A program made the translations under genes and the position numbers. The notes below the pieces were generated by a model. It had not been told where the DNA came from. It saw only the letters and a list, made by a program, of their open reading frames with translations, and did no database searches. Positions 46,545 through 58,100 of a stretch of DNA of 64,000 nucleotides are shown here, piece after piece (the first letter of the stretch is position 1; each line of letters starts with the position of its first letter). The stretch covers positions 41,067,559-41,131,558 of the forward strand of contig CM053327.1 of assembly GCA_028583605.1 (NCBI GenBank), read 5' to 3'. This DNA is from Dastarcus helophoroides (lineage: Eukaryota > Arthropoda > Insecta > Coleoptera > Bothrideridae).

Positions 46545-47182
46545 TCGCAATTTCTAAGGACGCCTCTGGGTATATAGTTATGACGTCGAAACCAAAGTCT
46601 AAGCACCCAGGTGAGCCAAGACCTAAAAAAGCATGCCAAGTCCGATCAAATGTTAAAGTTTTGCTCACTGTTTTTTTTTCGACTACCGTAGTGCATCAGG
46701 AGTTTTTACCTCAAAGTCGTACCGACAATAAGGAGTGTTACCTTAAAGTTATGCGCCGTTTGCGACAAGTAATGCGAAAAAAACGTCCGGAATTGTGGAA
46801 AAATGCATGGTTGTTGCATCAGGATAAGGCATTTGCTCATTCATCGTTGCTTGTGAGAGGTTTTTTGGCCAAAAACAACACGACAATCATGCCTCAACCA
46901 CCATATTCACCGGATTTGGCCCCGCGACTTTTTCCTGTTCCCAAAATTAAAAGACTTATGAAAGGACGGAGATTTGCAACGATTGATGAAATGAAAACTG
47001 CATCTAGAGGAGCTGAAGGCTATACCAAAAAGTGCTTATGAGAAGTGCTTTGAAGAGAGCGTTGGCACAAGTGCATTGTATCTGAGGGGGATTACTTTGA
47101 AGGGGACAGTATAAATGTTGATGAATAAATAAATATTTTTTCATAAAAATATAGTCACCTTACTTTTTAAACACACCTCGTA
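46545..47182 (+). pseudogene. Mariner transposase fragment (C-terminal half) with right terminal repeat
   Basis: Starts at the first catalytic region (GAC at about 46560, then in another frame VYSYDVETK). It continues PKKACQVRSNVKVLL, HQEFLPQ, KRPELWKNAW, HQDKAFAHSSL (second catalytic Asp kept) and YSPDLAP. Here two compensating one-base indels garble the third catalytic site (normally CDFFLFPK) before the frame returns at KIKRLMKGRRFATIDEM. It stops early at 47039 in the KCFE region. The tail (GGGGATTACTTTGAAGGGG) and a right end TTTTTAAACACACCTCGTA (about 47164-47182) follow. The left end is missing. Inactive. Confidence 0.85.
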
Positions 47183-47689
47183 TATGAATGTGGGTCCTAA
47201 AGTTTTTGATTAAACATTGAATATTCTTGGGAATAATCGAACGTCAACTTGTTAGAATGCAGTTCTGTGTCGAAATATAATTTTCGAGCAAATGTCACGT
47301 TTGTGATGTCAACCGATTTTTTCTTTTTATGTAAGTAATTTCTTAAAATTTTACTACATGTCCGTTTTGATGTCAGTACCTCTGTTCTTATTACGTTAGA
47401 CGTACTTCGATGGCCTTTGGTATTGTCTACAATGACCTAACAGTAATAACAGTGAATAATGTAAAAAAATTAACCGAAGAAACAATCCAATATTCAAAAA
47501 AGTAAAAAAAAAGACACTGCATTACATACAACACATACATACAACATACAAAAATGTTAAATTAATATCCTCTAATGACTGGAACCCTAGATGTTCAAAG
47601 TGAATCCTCTGACGAATGAACAACACTGCAATTTAAACTTTTACCATTGACCATTCTACCCCTCTAAATATTGTTTCTTATTCTTTCGA
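47183..47689. other. Spacer, no gene seen
   Basis: Ordinary AT-rich sequence with an ACATACATACAACAT short repeat near 47525. No open frame of note. Confidence 0.35.
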
Positions 47690-48125
47690 TCATGCCCTTT
47701 CTTTTGTAGGCTTGTTGGCAATAACAAGGTCTTCTATTCGCTTGACAAATATAAATCAAGGCAAGTCAGATCTGGGGACCTGGACGGCCAAGAAAACTGA
47801 CTTTCCCTTCCTATCTACCTGCCACGTGGGCTGGTTTTGAACGGTGGTTCAGCATATCCCCAAGTCATTATCTATTGTTCTAGCACTTAAATGAGGATTA
47901 AATTTCACATATTCTAAAACATTTATATTTTGCTCGATGCCACATCTACGTTATCTTCTGAACATAGCAACATGCACATATCCTGTGGTGCGTATGCGAT
48001 GTATCAGTCGAAGGAAAACTCTTTCCCTTTGATTTCGGGATACTGCCCGCGTAGATTTAGCAGCATCCCTTGCACCTTCATGCATTCGAAATAAATGGTT
48101 AGTTAGCATGTCAAATGCTTCTTCT
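47690..48125 (-). pseudogene. Decayed Tc1/mariner-type transposase (DUF4817-like HTH plus DDE end)
   Basis: Minus-strand translation, across frames, first gives an N-terminal region (MHEGARDAAK, RAVSRNQRERVF, RLIHRIRTTG) like the DUF4817 helix-turn-helix of insect transposase-related proteins. Next is NPHLSARTIDNDLGIC, like the second HTH, and then a jump to WPSRSPDLTCLDFYL, matching the WPPRSPDLTPLDFFLW catalytic end. Most of the DDE domain is deleted and stops are frequent. Confidence 0.6.
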
Positions 48126-49141
48126 TTTGCTTAATTTTTTTAAATTTAAAAATTCAAATACAAATCTTGTTTCTGAAACCAATTTTTTATTTTATAAAGA
48201 AATGTAAAAGCGGAAATAACAATTCAGTTAGAAGAGCAGGTAGTAAACACATTTGCAACCTTAAAGATTTGCACTTTTTTATTTCATTTTCGCAGTTAAC
48301 TTTTTTCAAGGGCCACTTTACCAGTTTTGTAGACAAACTATGTGATTATTTATAACTTAAACTTTGTTTGTCAATATCTTCGGTTAGACAAAAGATATCG
48401 AGTTGCCATTTTTACTGAAATTTAGGGCTTTTAATTCTCTATTTTAAGATATCCAAATTGACATATCATTCTATTTAATTTTTTTTAAAGAAACGGCGAA
48501 ATTTGTTATCATTTTATATAACGCACTGTAGCAACTGTAGCAAAATAAAAACACGTGAAAGTGCCGTCGATAGACTAAATAGCACTCTTTCTATAAAGAC
48601 TAAATTTGTTAAATTTCCTTAAGGCTAACTGAAGTAAATGGTATTTAAAAAAAATTTTTTTCGACGTCTTCCCACCACTTTATTTTTAAAGACAGAACAA
48701 AAAGTGTAAAGCAAAACAAATCGAAAATATTCTAGGATTACAATGTATTTTCCATATACCTTAATTGAGCAAAATTTCTAGAAAATCCTAATTTTTCTAT
48801 TCAGCCTTACCTATCAGGCCACCTAGCGGTCATTTTAGAATTTCAAAAATATTTTCCAGCGATTTTTCAGGGCCACTTTTCTTATTGAAATTTTTTCCCC
48901 AAAGCTGTAAAGTGATCCGTTGCTGGGATATAGCCGGGGTCTTTTCTTAGTTGGTCACCTGGTACAAAATATTTTGTCAGAAATTTTAAAATCGAAACAA
49001 AACATTCTAAAACACTTTGCGTTTCTTTTTAGCTTTGAAAATTTGAATGCCAAGGACAAATAGCTCTTTCTAGACGGTAATGCCTGAAATAGGTAAAGGA
49101 TGTATAATTGAAATATTTTAATGATCATAAATTGTCTTTAG
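48126..49141. other. 5' flank of the giant Rhs-like gene
   Basis: 48137-48185 resembles a family A outer arm (AAATACAAATCTTGTTTC). The rest is AT-rich without a recognised exon. A good 3' splice site (TTGTCTTTAG, ending 49141) lies immediately before the giant ORF, preceded by an in-frame stop formed by the same TAG. A short upstream exon carrying a signal peptide could lie here, but none could be assigned. Confidence 0.35.
49131..49141 (+). promoter_or_regulatory. Candidate 3' splice site upstream of the giant ORF
   Basis: Sequence ATTGTCTTTAG ends at 49141, with a branch-like TTAATGA (about 49119) upstream. The next six bases (GTAAAC) are in frame with the ATG at 49148. It matters because the ORF as read lacks any signal peptide. 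Confidence 0.4.
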
Positions 49142-49147
49142 GTAAAC

Positions 49148-52100
49148 ATGTACTACATAGAATTTTCAAGAAAACCTATAACTGCTCAACCCAGTGAGGA
49201 AATTTTGGAATTTTATTCAACTGAAACAATCAACTATGACCATATTGTGTATCTTCGAAGTCAACATAATATAACTAGCTACAAATATGTTCATTTGACT
49301 AAAACTTGGCAATTTTTATGGTCGGAAGAATTATTCGAAGGGGAAGGTGATTTTTCCTTGAGTCGCTATCCTTGGTCCGTCTTCAAAAAAATCCTGCCTG
49401 ATGCTGACATCATTGTACTGCGTTATCCTGACGGAATTCGTTTCTATAAGGCAGATTCAGTGCAGTTAACATTAAAATTGCTTAAAGAGAATGGCGATTT
49501 TCATGAAGGCTATGAACAAAATTTAGCGTGGGGCAATATTTTTCATAATAATGACTGGTGGTTTGGCCTTATGGTTAAGGATCAACATGGAAATATTGAG
49601 TTTAATGTGGCAACGCATGAGAGCATTCAGTCTGGGGAAGACGAGGATTGTCTACTTGTATTAGAGAAAGAGCTAGATATTCCTGTGGCTTGGAAATCAA
49701 CTGATGTTAAGTTTTATGTAACTAAATTACGGCAGGACAAACCAGACGTCATTGTATCGCAAAGTGAGAACGGGTTGGAATTTTATCAATTAGGGATCAC
49801 ATTTTTGGTAGAACGCATTGCAGATGTTCCACAGATTACGTTTGGTGTTGAGGGAAGTTTACTGTTTGGCAACATTACCCAGCAAATCTATCAGGATATC
49901 CTCCAAGTTAACGTCGATAAATTACTTATCTATCAATATGACAGCGAAGTAAAAAATTATAAACTTCTTTATTCTAGTAATGATTCTAAGAAAGCTAAAG
50001 ACTGGTCGTTTTCTAATTCCACAATTAAATTATTTGATATTAATAGTGATGGCCAAGATGATTTAATATATACTAGTTACAAGGGAGTTACAGCACTACG
50101 CTTCAATAACAAGTTAAATGAATGGGAAACTCTGCTGGATCCTAGTGATATACACGACAAAAATAGATATGGGCATATTGTAGGTAGTTTACATTCAACT
50201 GTTCAATCACTAGTATTGATTCAAAATGCAGAAGGCGAATTAGTATGGGGTGACTTTGTGTTACATAAAACTGAAATGGAAGAGGAAAAAAAAAGTTCAA
50301 CTGTACTCGTAACGCCTACCAGTTTAGCAAATATCGTTCCTACTTACAGCAACATGAGTCTTAGTAGAAAAATTACTGTTCGATGGGCAGAACAATTTGA
50401 TGTCAGCTTTCTAAAGAAATCGATCAATATTATGAACGGCCAAATAAATCTAAATGTTCCTCTAATAGATACGTTTTTGCATGAATACGAAATTACTATG
50501 GATTTAACTTACAGCAGCTTAAACAATTCAACAAATATTTTTGGTGTAGGTTGGTCATTGCCCATAGTAGATGATTACATATTTGTGGACTGGAACGAAA
50601 GTGTGTTCCTGGATGATGTGGTTTATTATTGGATAATACAGGGTCAGGCAAATGAATTAATTCTAACAGGAATAAGTGGCGAGGTGTACACCTTTAAGTT
50701 AGAGGATATGGATTTTACCATCAATTATTATAAACAAGAAGAATATTGGATCATAGAAGATAAAAGGGAGCGTCTTATTTTTGGTAAACAACACGGACAG
50801 GATGCTTTACATAAGACCCCAACATGGCCATATTGGAGAGGAACCGGAACTGACAAGAAAAGTCAAGTTCATTTAGCTTCTGATTGGTACTTGAACTGCA
50901 AAAGTGACAAAATTACTGGGCAAAATCTTTACTATTATTACGAAATAAATGAAAAACCAAAAACAATTCGATTAATTAGTATAACTGATGGTGATGAGTT
51001 ACAAATTGCATTTAAATACACTGACCAATATTCACCTAAAAATTACTATTTGAAAACTTACGCTATTAATACTTCGATGCATAGTCAGGTAATTGAATTT
51101 GAATACGAACGAAAAGCCGAAATACGTTACCTTATTAGCATTAGTCAAAGGTTATTTACATATGAAGAACCATTATTACGCTTTGAATATGATACTGAAT
51201 CGGGTGGTAATCTGCTACGCACTTGCGTGGCCCCATCACATGGATTGACAGTAAACTACAAGTTTAACACAGTTTTAATTCCGGACGCTGTAAGAAATAA
51301 AACAGTTTTTCCAGTTGGAAAGCACTTCGAAATATTTTATGGACTCCAATATGCTATTATAGCATACATTAAAAGTAGAGAACTAAACTTAAGAATAACA
51401 GATCGTCAAATGTCTTACACTATTCGAGAATGTAACAAGGAAAGTAATTTTACCTGCCCGTATATATCATCTAGTGATAAGTATGAAGTTCAGACTTATG
51501 AAAAATGCTTTCTAAATCTGGTAAAAACTAATAATAAAAAAGAATTGTATACATTTCAGCTTGACAAAGTCTGGATTAGTAAGAAAAACTATTCGTTTAG
51601 TAAAAGTACACTTTTTCATATAAGTTCTAAACTGGCTGTTGCAGCAGAAGCTAAAAATTTATGGATTCTAGATCCAGAAGATATGAAGGTGGAAACTGTT
51701 GATATCCCTAGACCTATTAGGTTTATCACATCACATAATAAACTTGTTTTTGGCTATGACAATTCCCAACTTTTTGTGTACCACAAACCATTGAATCATA
51801 AAGCTTGGAAACGAACACTCATTGAAACGAGTGAAATGCCTTCTCTTACGAGAAAAACTTTAAATAAATTTGAGTTTTCTTCCAAACTTCGATCGGAGGC
51901 ATTAGAACGCTTAAGCCGAAACAATTTTCAAGTCTCTAATAACATGATTGTAATAAAAGGTTTACAAGAGAAAAACGAGAGACTTGAATGTCGTATTGAG
52001 CTTTTTTTATTAAAAGAAGATTATACGATCGCCAAGAAAAAATCGATTGAAATAAACCGAGAAGTAATTAATGATTTGAAATGGCAAACTCAATTTGATG

Positions 52101-55100
52101 ATAAGGAACTTGTTTATGATATAGGTTATGTTAAAGAGAATGGGCTCTACAAAATCAAAGTAAAGAATGTTTCTGGTTCAAAAATTGATAACTATTCTAA
52201 TAAAGAAAGACCAAACAAAATTAAGGAACATATTAATTATGCCAACAGTGCAAAATATTCAGAACGGCTTAAAGGAACGACTCTACATAGATGGCACCTG
52301 TATGATATACAATTAATACAACAGGGGGTTTACTGTGGTCTAGATATCTTCTTTAATATAACTGGTGTTGATTGGAAGAAAGAATCTGTAAATTTAAAAA
52401 AGAGGACAACAAATCAATTGGAAGAAAATTTAAAATTGGAACCTGTTGGAGACAAGGGGTACAAACTGTACAATAAAAACCAAGTTATTGCCGAAATACA
52501 TGGCTTATTAGTAAATAGGTTCCCTATTTATATTGCTTTTCAAAAAAACGAAACAGCTGAAATAATTACATTTAAAAATAATAAAGTAGACCAGTTATCG
52601 ACCTTTAACAAGGAACGATTGCTAAAAGAAAGTGACTTTGCTAATCTGCTAACGGTTCCAACCGGAACACCTAACGAAATCAAGGTTCGTCCTCTTTCAA
52701 CAATAATGTCGCCTATGCCTAAAGTTCGGACAGTTCTTAGCACAATGAATCTAACAGATGGAAACACGTATAGAATTACTAGATATGAGCGCTACTTTGA
52801 ATTAGGTAAAAAAACATTTACTGAAACTATTATTCAGATACCTGGAGTTGATAATGGTTGGTGCAGATATATCCTAACCACATCTTCAGTGGACGGGAAT
52901 ATAACAAAAAAAGAACATTGTTTCGAAGAAAGTGGTGTCGAAGTTGTTACAAAACCTAGTAAAGACGAACAGGAAGATGATAAAAAAAATACAACCAAAA
53001 CAGGAATAATATTAGACCGTACTGAACAAATGATAATCAGTGATTTTAGACCATATACCCTTGCTAATGAAATGCACGCTTATTATGGTTTTGAAATATA
53101 TGAAACAAATTCTATATGGAATTTAGAACATGGTAAAATTATTAGAAAAGGATTTTCCTTCACAGGTGAAAGTTACCTTGAACTGAAAACCGAGTGTGAA
53201 AATAAATCAGCATTTTTGGAAGCTACTTTTAATCCAAATAACCAAAATATTATTTACTTAGCGTCTTGTTGGATGCGCTGTAAAAAATCTATAGATATTA
53301 ACAAACATGTTCAATACTTTAAAGCTATAATAAGAACCGACACTGATGAAGATGTAGTTACTATATTAGGACAAGCAAAACGAACTTCTGGTGATTGGAT
53401 GTATTTGGAACTTCCAATTAAATTTCGTTTTTTAAAACGAATTTACCAAGATTATGCTTACTATAAATTTGGTATAGAGATCTCTAGCACCGAGGTTCCT
53501 AAATTAAAAATAATATTGCGGATTGAAGCCCCCCTAGGGGATATGGTAGATGTTGACCACGTACGTTTTTCACCACTTAGTTATACTTTTTTAGCGACTG
53601 TTTATGATTCAAATTCAAAAAAACCAATTGAGATTATCAAAGAGAATGGTTTAGTAGATAGACAGATTTATAATCATTTGGGGTTTAAGATGGCGACAGT
53701 ACAGGATGATGGAGAACTAGTAAGTTTTACGTCTTGCAGCAATAGTGGCAAGTTAACTCCATATTTGAAGAAGTTAGAATCAGCAGGTACTTGTCTATCA
53801 TTTGAGCCTGAAAACGGGTTTTATGACAATTTTGAATCGCACACTTTTATGAATCACTGGCAAGTGAACGATAAAGAAGCGTGGAAGATTGCTCCTGGAC
53901 AACTGTGGCATGTTAATGAAAGTTTGCACCAAATTAAGCTTAATAAAGATTTACTTGATAGTAAAGATTTTGCAGTGAGTTTTTTTGTATCTTTGCAAAC
54001 CCTACATTCCAGTATATCTATAAGAACTCTAAATTTTGGTACAATTAATCTTAAAACTCTAACAAACGATTTTAGCGATTTATCTTTACCAGATGGAAGT
54101 TTCGTAAGACATTTGCCACTTTCAGCTGAAATAATTGTGTTGGTTTTGGATAGCCGGATTTGGATATGGATTAATCAAGTTTTGCTTTTTGATAAAGCGA
54201 CAGATATGCCGGATACCTGTACATGGCCAACATTTATAATTGAAACAAATGGTTTGGTACTTTTTCGTAATATGTTAGTAATGAATCGGCCCTCAGTAAA
54301 TGTTGAATATCGAAATGCTTTCGGAGAAAGCACCCAAAAAATTTTCCTAGTGAATTCAGAAACAATCCATGTAGAAGAAATTCTTTACGATGATCTAGGG
54401 CGATCTGCAATTACGACTAAAATGACGAAGATTCCTATATTAAATAACTCTGCACTTACTTATAGAAATAATTTCATTACTAATAAATATCCAAAAGATA
54501 AGCAATCTGTTTGGTTTACTGGGAGATTGGATGGAGAGGTTAATCGTTTTAATAAGGAAGATGGGGGATATGCTTTTAAGCGTACTATCTATTTGCAAAG
54601 TCCTTTAGAACGTGCTGGAAAAGTTGGTCTCCCTGGAAAGGAGTTTTCAACAGAAGGACCTTATTCAACTACATTTAGTCATAATTCAGGTATATTTTTT
54701 CTGGACCATATTTTTCCTTTTAATGATGGTTTTAAACAAAATGTCGTATATAAACCCAATCAAGCCATTGAGGTCTCTATTTTTGATAAACAATGGAATG
54801 AGGTTGCTCAATATGTTCAGGTACCAGGATTCGATCATTTACTCACCACATTTGAGTACGATGAAAAAAATCATCTGGTAAAAATTTTACCACCAAACCT
54901 TCATGAACGTCTTGGAACCAATAGAAGGATTACACCTTACCTGTTAAGAGATCTTGACACCCCAGAAGCTACAAAATTTACCCACGACGATCAAGGAACC
55001 CTAATAAAGACGTCGACTCCAGACAGCGGTGTAATTGAGTTTTCATACAATTCTATGGGTCTGGTGCAGTTTAGGACTTTTAAAAATAAACATTCTCAAA

Positions 55101-58100
55101 TAGTAGATATTGTTTACTTCAGGTATAACGAAAACGGACAATTGATCGAATCTGGTTTGTTTCCTGAAAAAAATTTAAACCGAGATCTAGATAATTATTT
55201 GATTCCAAGCGATAACATTTTTCAGCAATTTGATTACGGTGAAAATCAATTAGAACCAGATTTACGAGCCCGCTTGAAGACCATTTTCACTAATCAAAAC
55301 GGTACGCGGATGATGGATTCCATAAAATACAATTGCAATGAACAAATAGTGTCGAGACAAACAACGACTCTCTTTAAAGATGTTGATGATGATTACTTGA
55401 CAGATTTGGAAATAGAGTATGCTGGCGGTAAATTGCGTAAGTTGATTTACCCCTTTAGTTTTGAAGATGAATTTTTCGGTTTGGTTCACACTTATAATAA
55501 ACTGGATCAATTAGTTGGTTTGGGTGATGATAGTGATCCATATCGTTTTGTAACGTTTACTTACACACCAAGCGGTCAACTTGAAACTGAAAACCACGCC
55601 TGGGGAAGTCCCAAAATTCTTACCAGAAAATATCGCTATAATGCGCCAGATTTTCTCATAAATATAACCGATGACTATTTAATCGAGGAACTTTCTTACA
55701 TTACTGGCGGTTACGGTCAAAGAGGTTACGGAGATGGAATGGTTATGCGAGTTACTTTCAATGCCATTTGGGCAAAAAGTGCTGATCATCGATTGTTTAA
55801 GGTTCACAATATTTCGACAAACTGTCTTCGTGTTTTAAAAAAGATGGGTTATCTGACTTATGATGACAAGCCGAGAAAAACCTTCTACCCGGAAGCTGAA
55901 ACACGATTACCGCTTATATGTCCTGTTCAAAATATTGCTAAGTTGATCGCTCAAAAGCAAGTGCCCAAATATTACGGCCATCGCTACGCTTACGGTAATC
56001 ATCAGGAGCTAGTTAAGGCCAAATATTTTACCGAAGACACTGAAGATTTAATTGAACCACTCCAACCAGATTCATTTACAATCATTCCAGATATTACCTT
56101 GCAGCAGTCACAAGACATCTGGAAAATCTTAACGAACACTTCATTTATAATAAGCGATCAAAGGCAAGGTGCAAATTCAAAGGTGGGTAAACGAAGAAGA
56201 TCAATATTTCGTCATGATCAGTTAAACTTTGATTTAAAAGCTTTGAATCCAAAATTTGTACTATTTGAAAAATCAATCGCTAATTTAATACTCGAAGCTT
56301 TATCACATAGAAAAGGCATATCATTGAAAACATTCGTAGACGCCTTTCTTCAGTGGGAAAATTTATCATCATCGTCTATTTTCGTCAGTAAGTTTAGAAA
56401 TACAGGTGCTGAAATTGGGCGTATGCTCTTCGAAAAAGGCTATTTGTCTCAATTGATTAATTCTTTGGACTCTAATTTTCAGTATGTTTTACGATCGTAC
56501 GCTCAGCAACTACCAGATATTTTAAAGGTATTAAGGCATCATTGGATATATGATTTGGGACAGTCTGCTTTTGATACTCAGTCATATGGGATTGACGCTA
56601 ATGGTAACCATGAGATTTTTTACACTGGTTTCGATAATTATCATTTGTATTACAAAAACAATACTAATCAAGTGGAAAACATTAGGACATCCACTCGTGA
56701 GTTTGCTATGAGACATGATAGTTTTGGAAATGTAATACAAGCACATCATAGGGGTATAAGCTGTATCGAATACTATTTAATATCTAACCGTCCTAAGCGA
56801 ATAGTCTTAGTTAATGGTGTTTCGATACATTTATTCTATAACAGCCAAGGAGAAAGATTGTTAAAGCGAGTATGGAATTCTCAAGGTAAATTGATTCATG
56901 AGACGCATTACTTGCGAGATGAAAATGGCAGAGTTTTGATGGACAGAAGGACAGAATTCGGCTCAATACGGAAAGAAATTGTTACTGCATATATCTATGG
57001 ACCCAAAGGAATCATCGGATTTATTCGCAATAAGGAATTTTATAGTACAATAACAGATCATGCTGGTTCAATTCGTCTAATTGTAAAAGATAATCGAGTA
57101 CTAATAGCGTATGATTACCTTCCTTACGGCGAGCTGATGCGTTTTTATTGCATTCAACCACAGGATCACATATTTTACCGATATACGGGACAAGAATGGG
57201 ATGAGGAAACCGGTTTGTATAACTTTCATGCACGACTCTATGATCCATCTATTGGAAGATTTTATCAACCGGATCCGAAGGAGCAATACTACAGCCCTTA
57301 CAAATTTTCCGGCAACTCTCCAATATCATTTGTGGATCCTAATGGGCAACTAGCCTTTCTCCTTATTCCTATTCTTGTTTTTATTGTTAAAGCAATAGTG
57401 GTAGCAACAAGTGTTTACGTGAGCGTAGCAGCTTCAAATAAAAGTTGGAATCCATTAAAGTGGGATTTCACGGATTACAATACTTATCTAGCAGTTGGCT
57501 TTGGCGCACTAGCAGGTACTGCAGCGTTTGGTGGCCTAGTTATGGGTATAGTCGGTAGATTATTTTCTGCTGCAGCATCTAATAAAAGTTTTAACCCATT
57601 TAAATGGGACTGGAAAGATCCTAATACGTGGAACGCATTATTATTTGGTAGTTCTGCTGGTGGGATAAAATCAGGTTTTAAACAGTTGAACAAATATGGC
57701 AAAAAGTTTTCGCAAGCATTTAAAAAAGTTAGAGGTTTTAAACAACAGAAAGCTTTGCAGTATGCATTTGTAGCTACCGCCTTAGCGCCAGTGGCAACGG
57801 TTACTTATGTTAGTGCCTATGTATCGAATAATAAAAAACATATTTGGGATTGGGACTTCAAAAATCCCCAAACATGGTGGAGCCTTATAGGTGGAGCTAA
57901 AACTGGATTGAGCTGGGTCAATGGGGCTTGTGACATAACTGCAGGAATAACGAAATTTTTTCGTGAAGGTTCATTTACTAGAAAAGCTTTACTTAAAGAG
58001 ATAAATTTCGAAGAAGTAGGTAAACGTATCATGATGGCGTATTTTTATGGTGCAGCTGCAAATGGGGGAGATATAGCTGTTTGGCGCTGGAAATTTCGTG

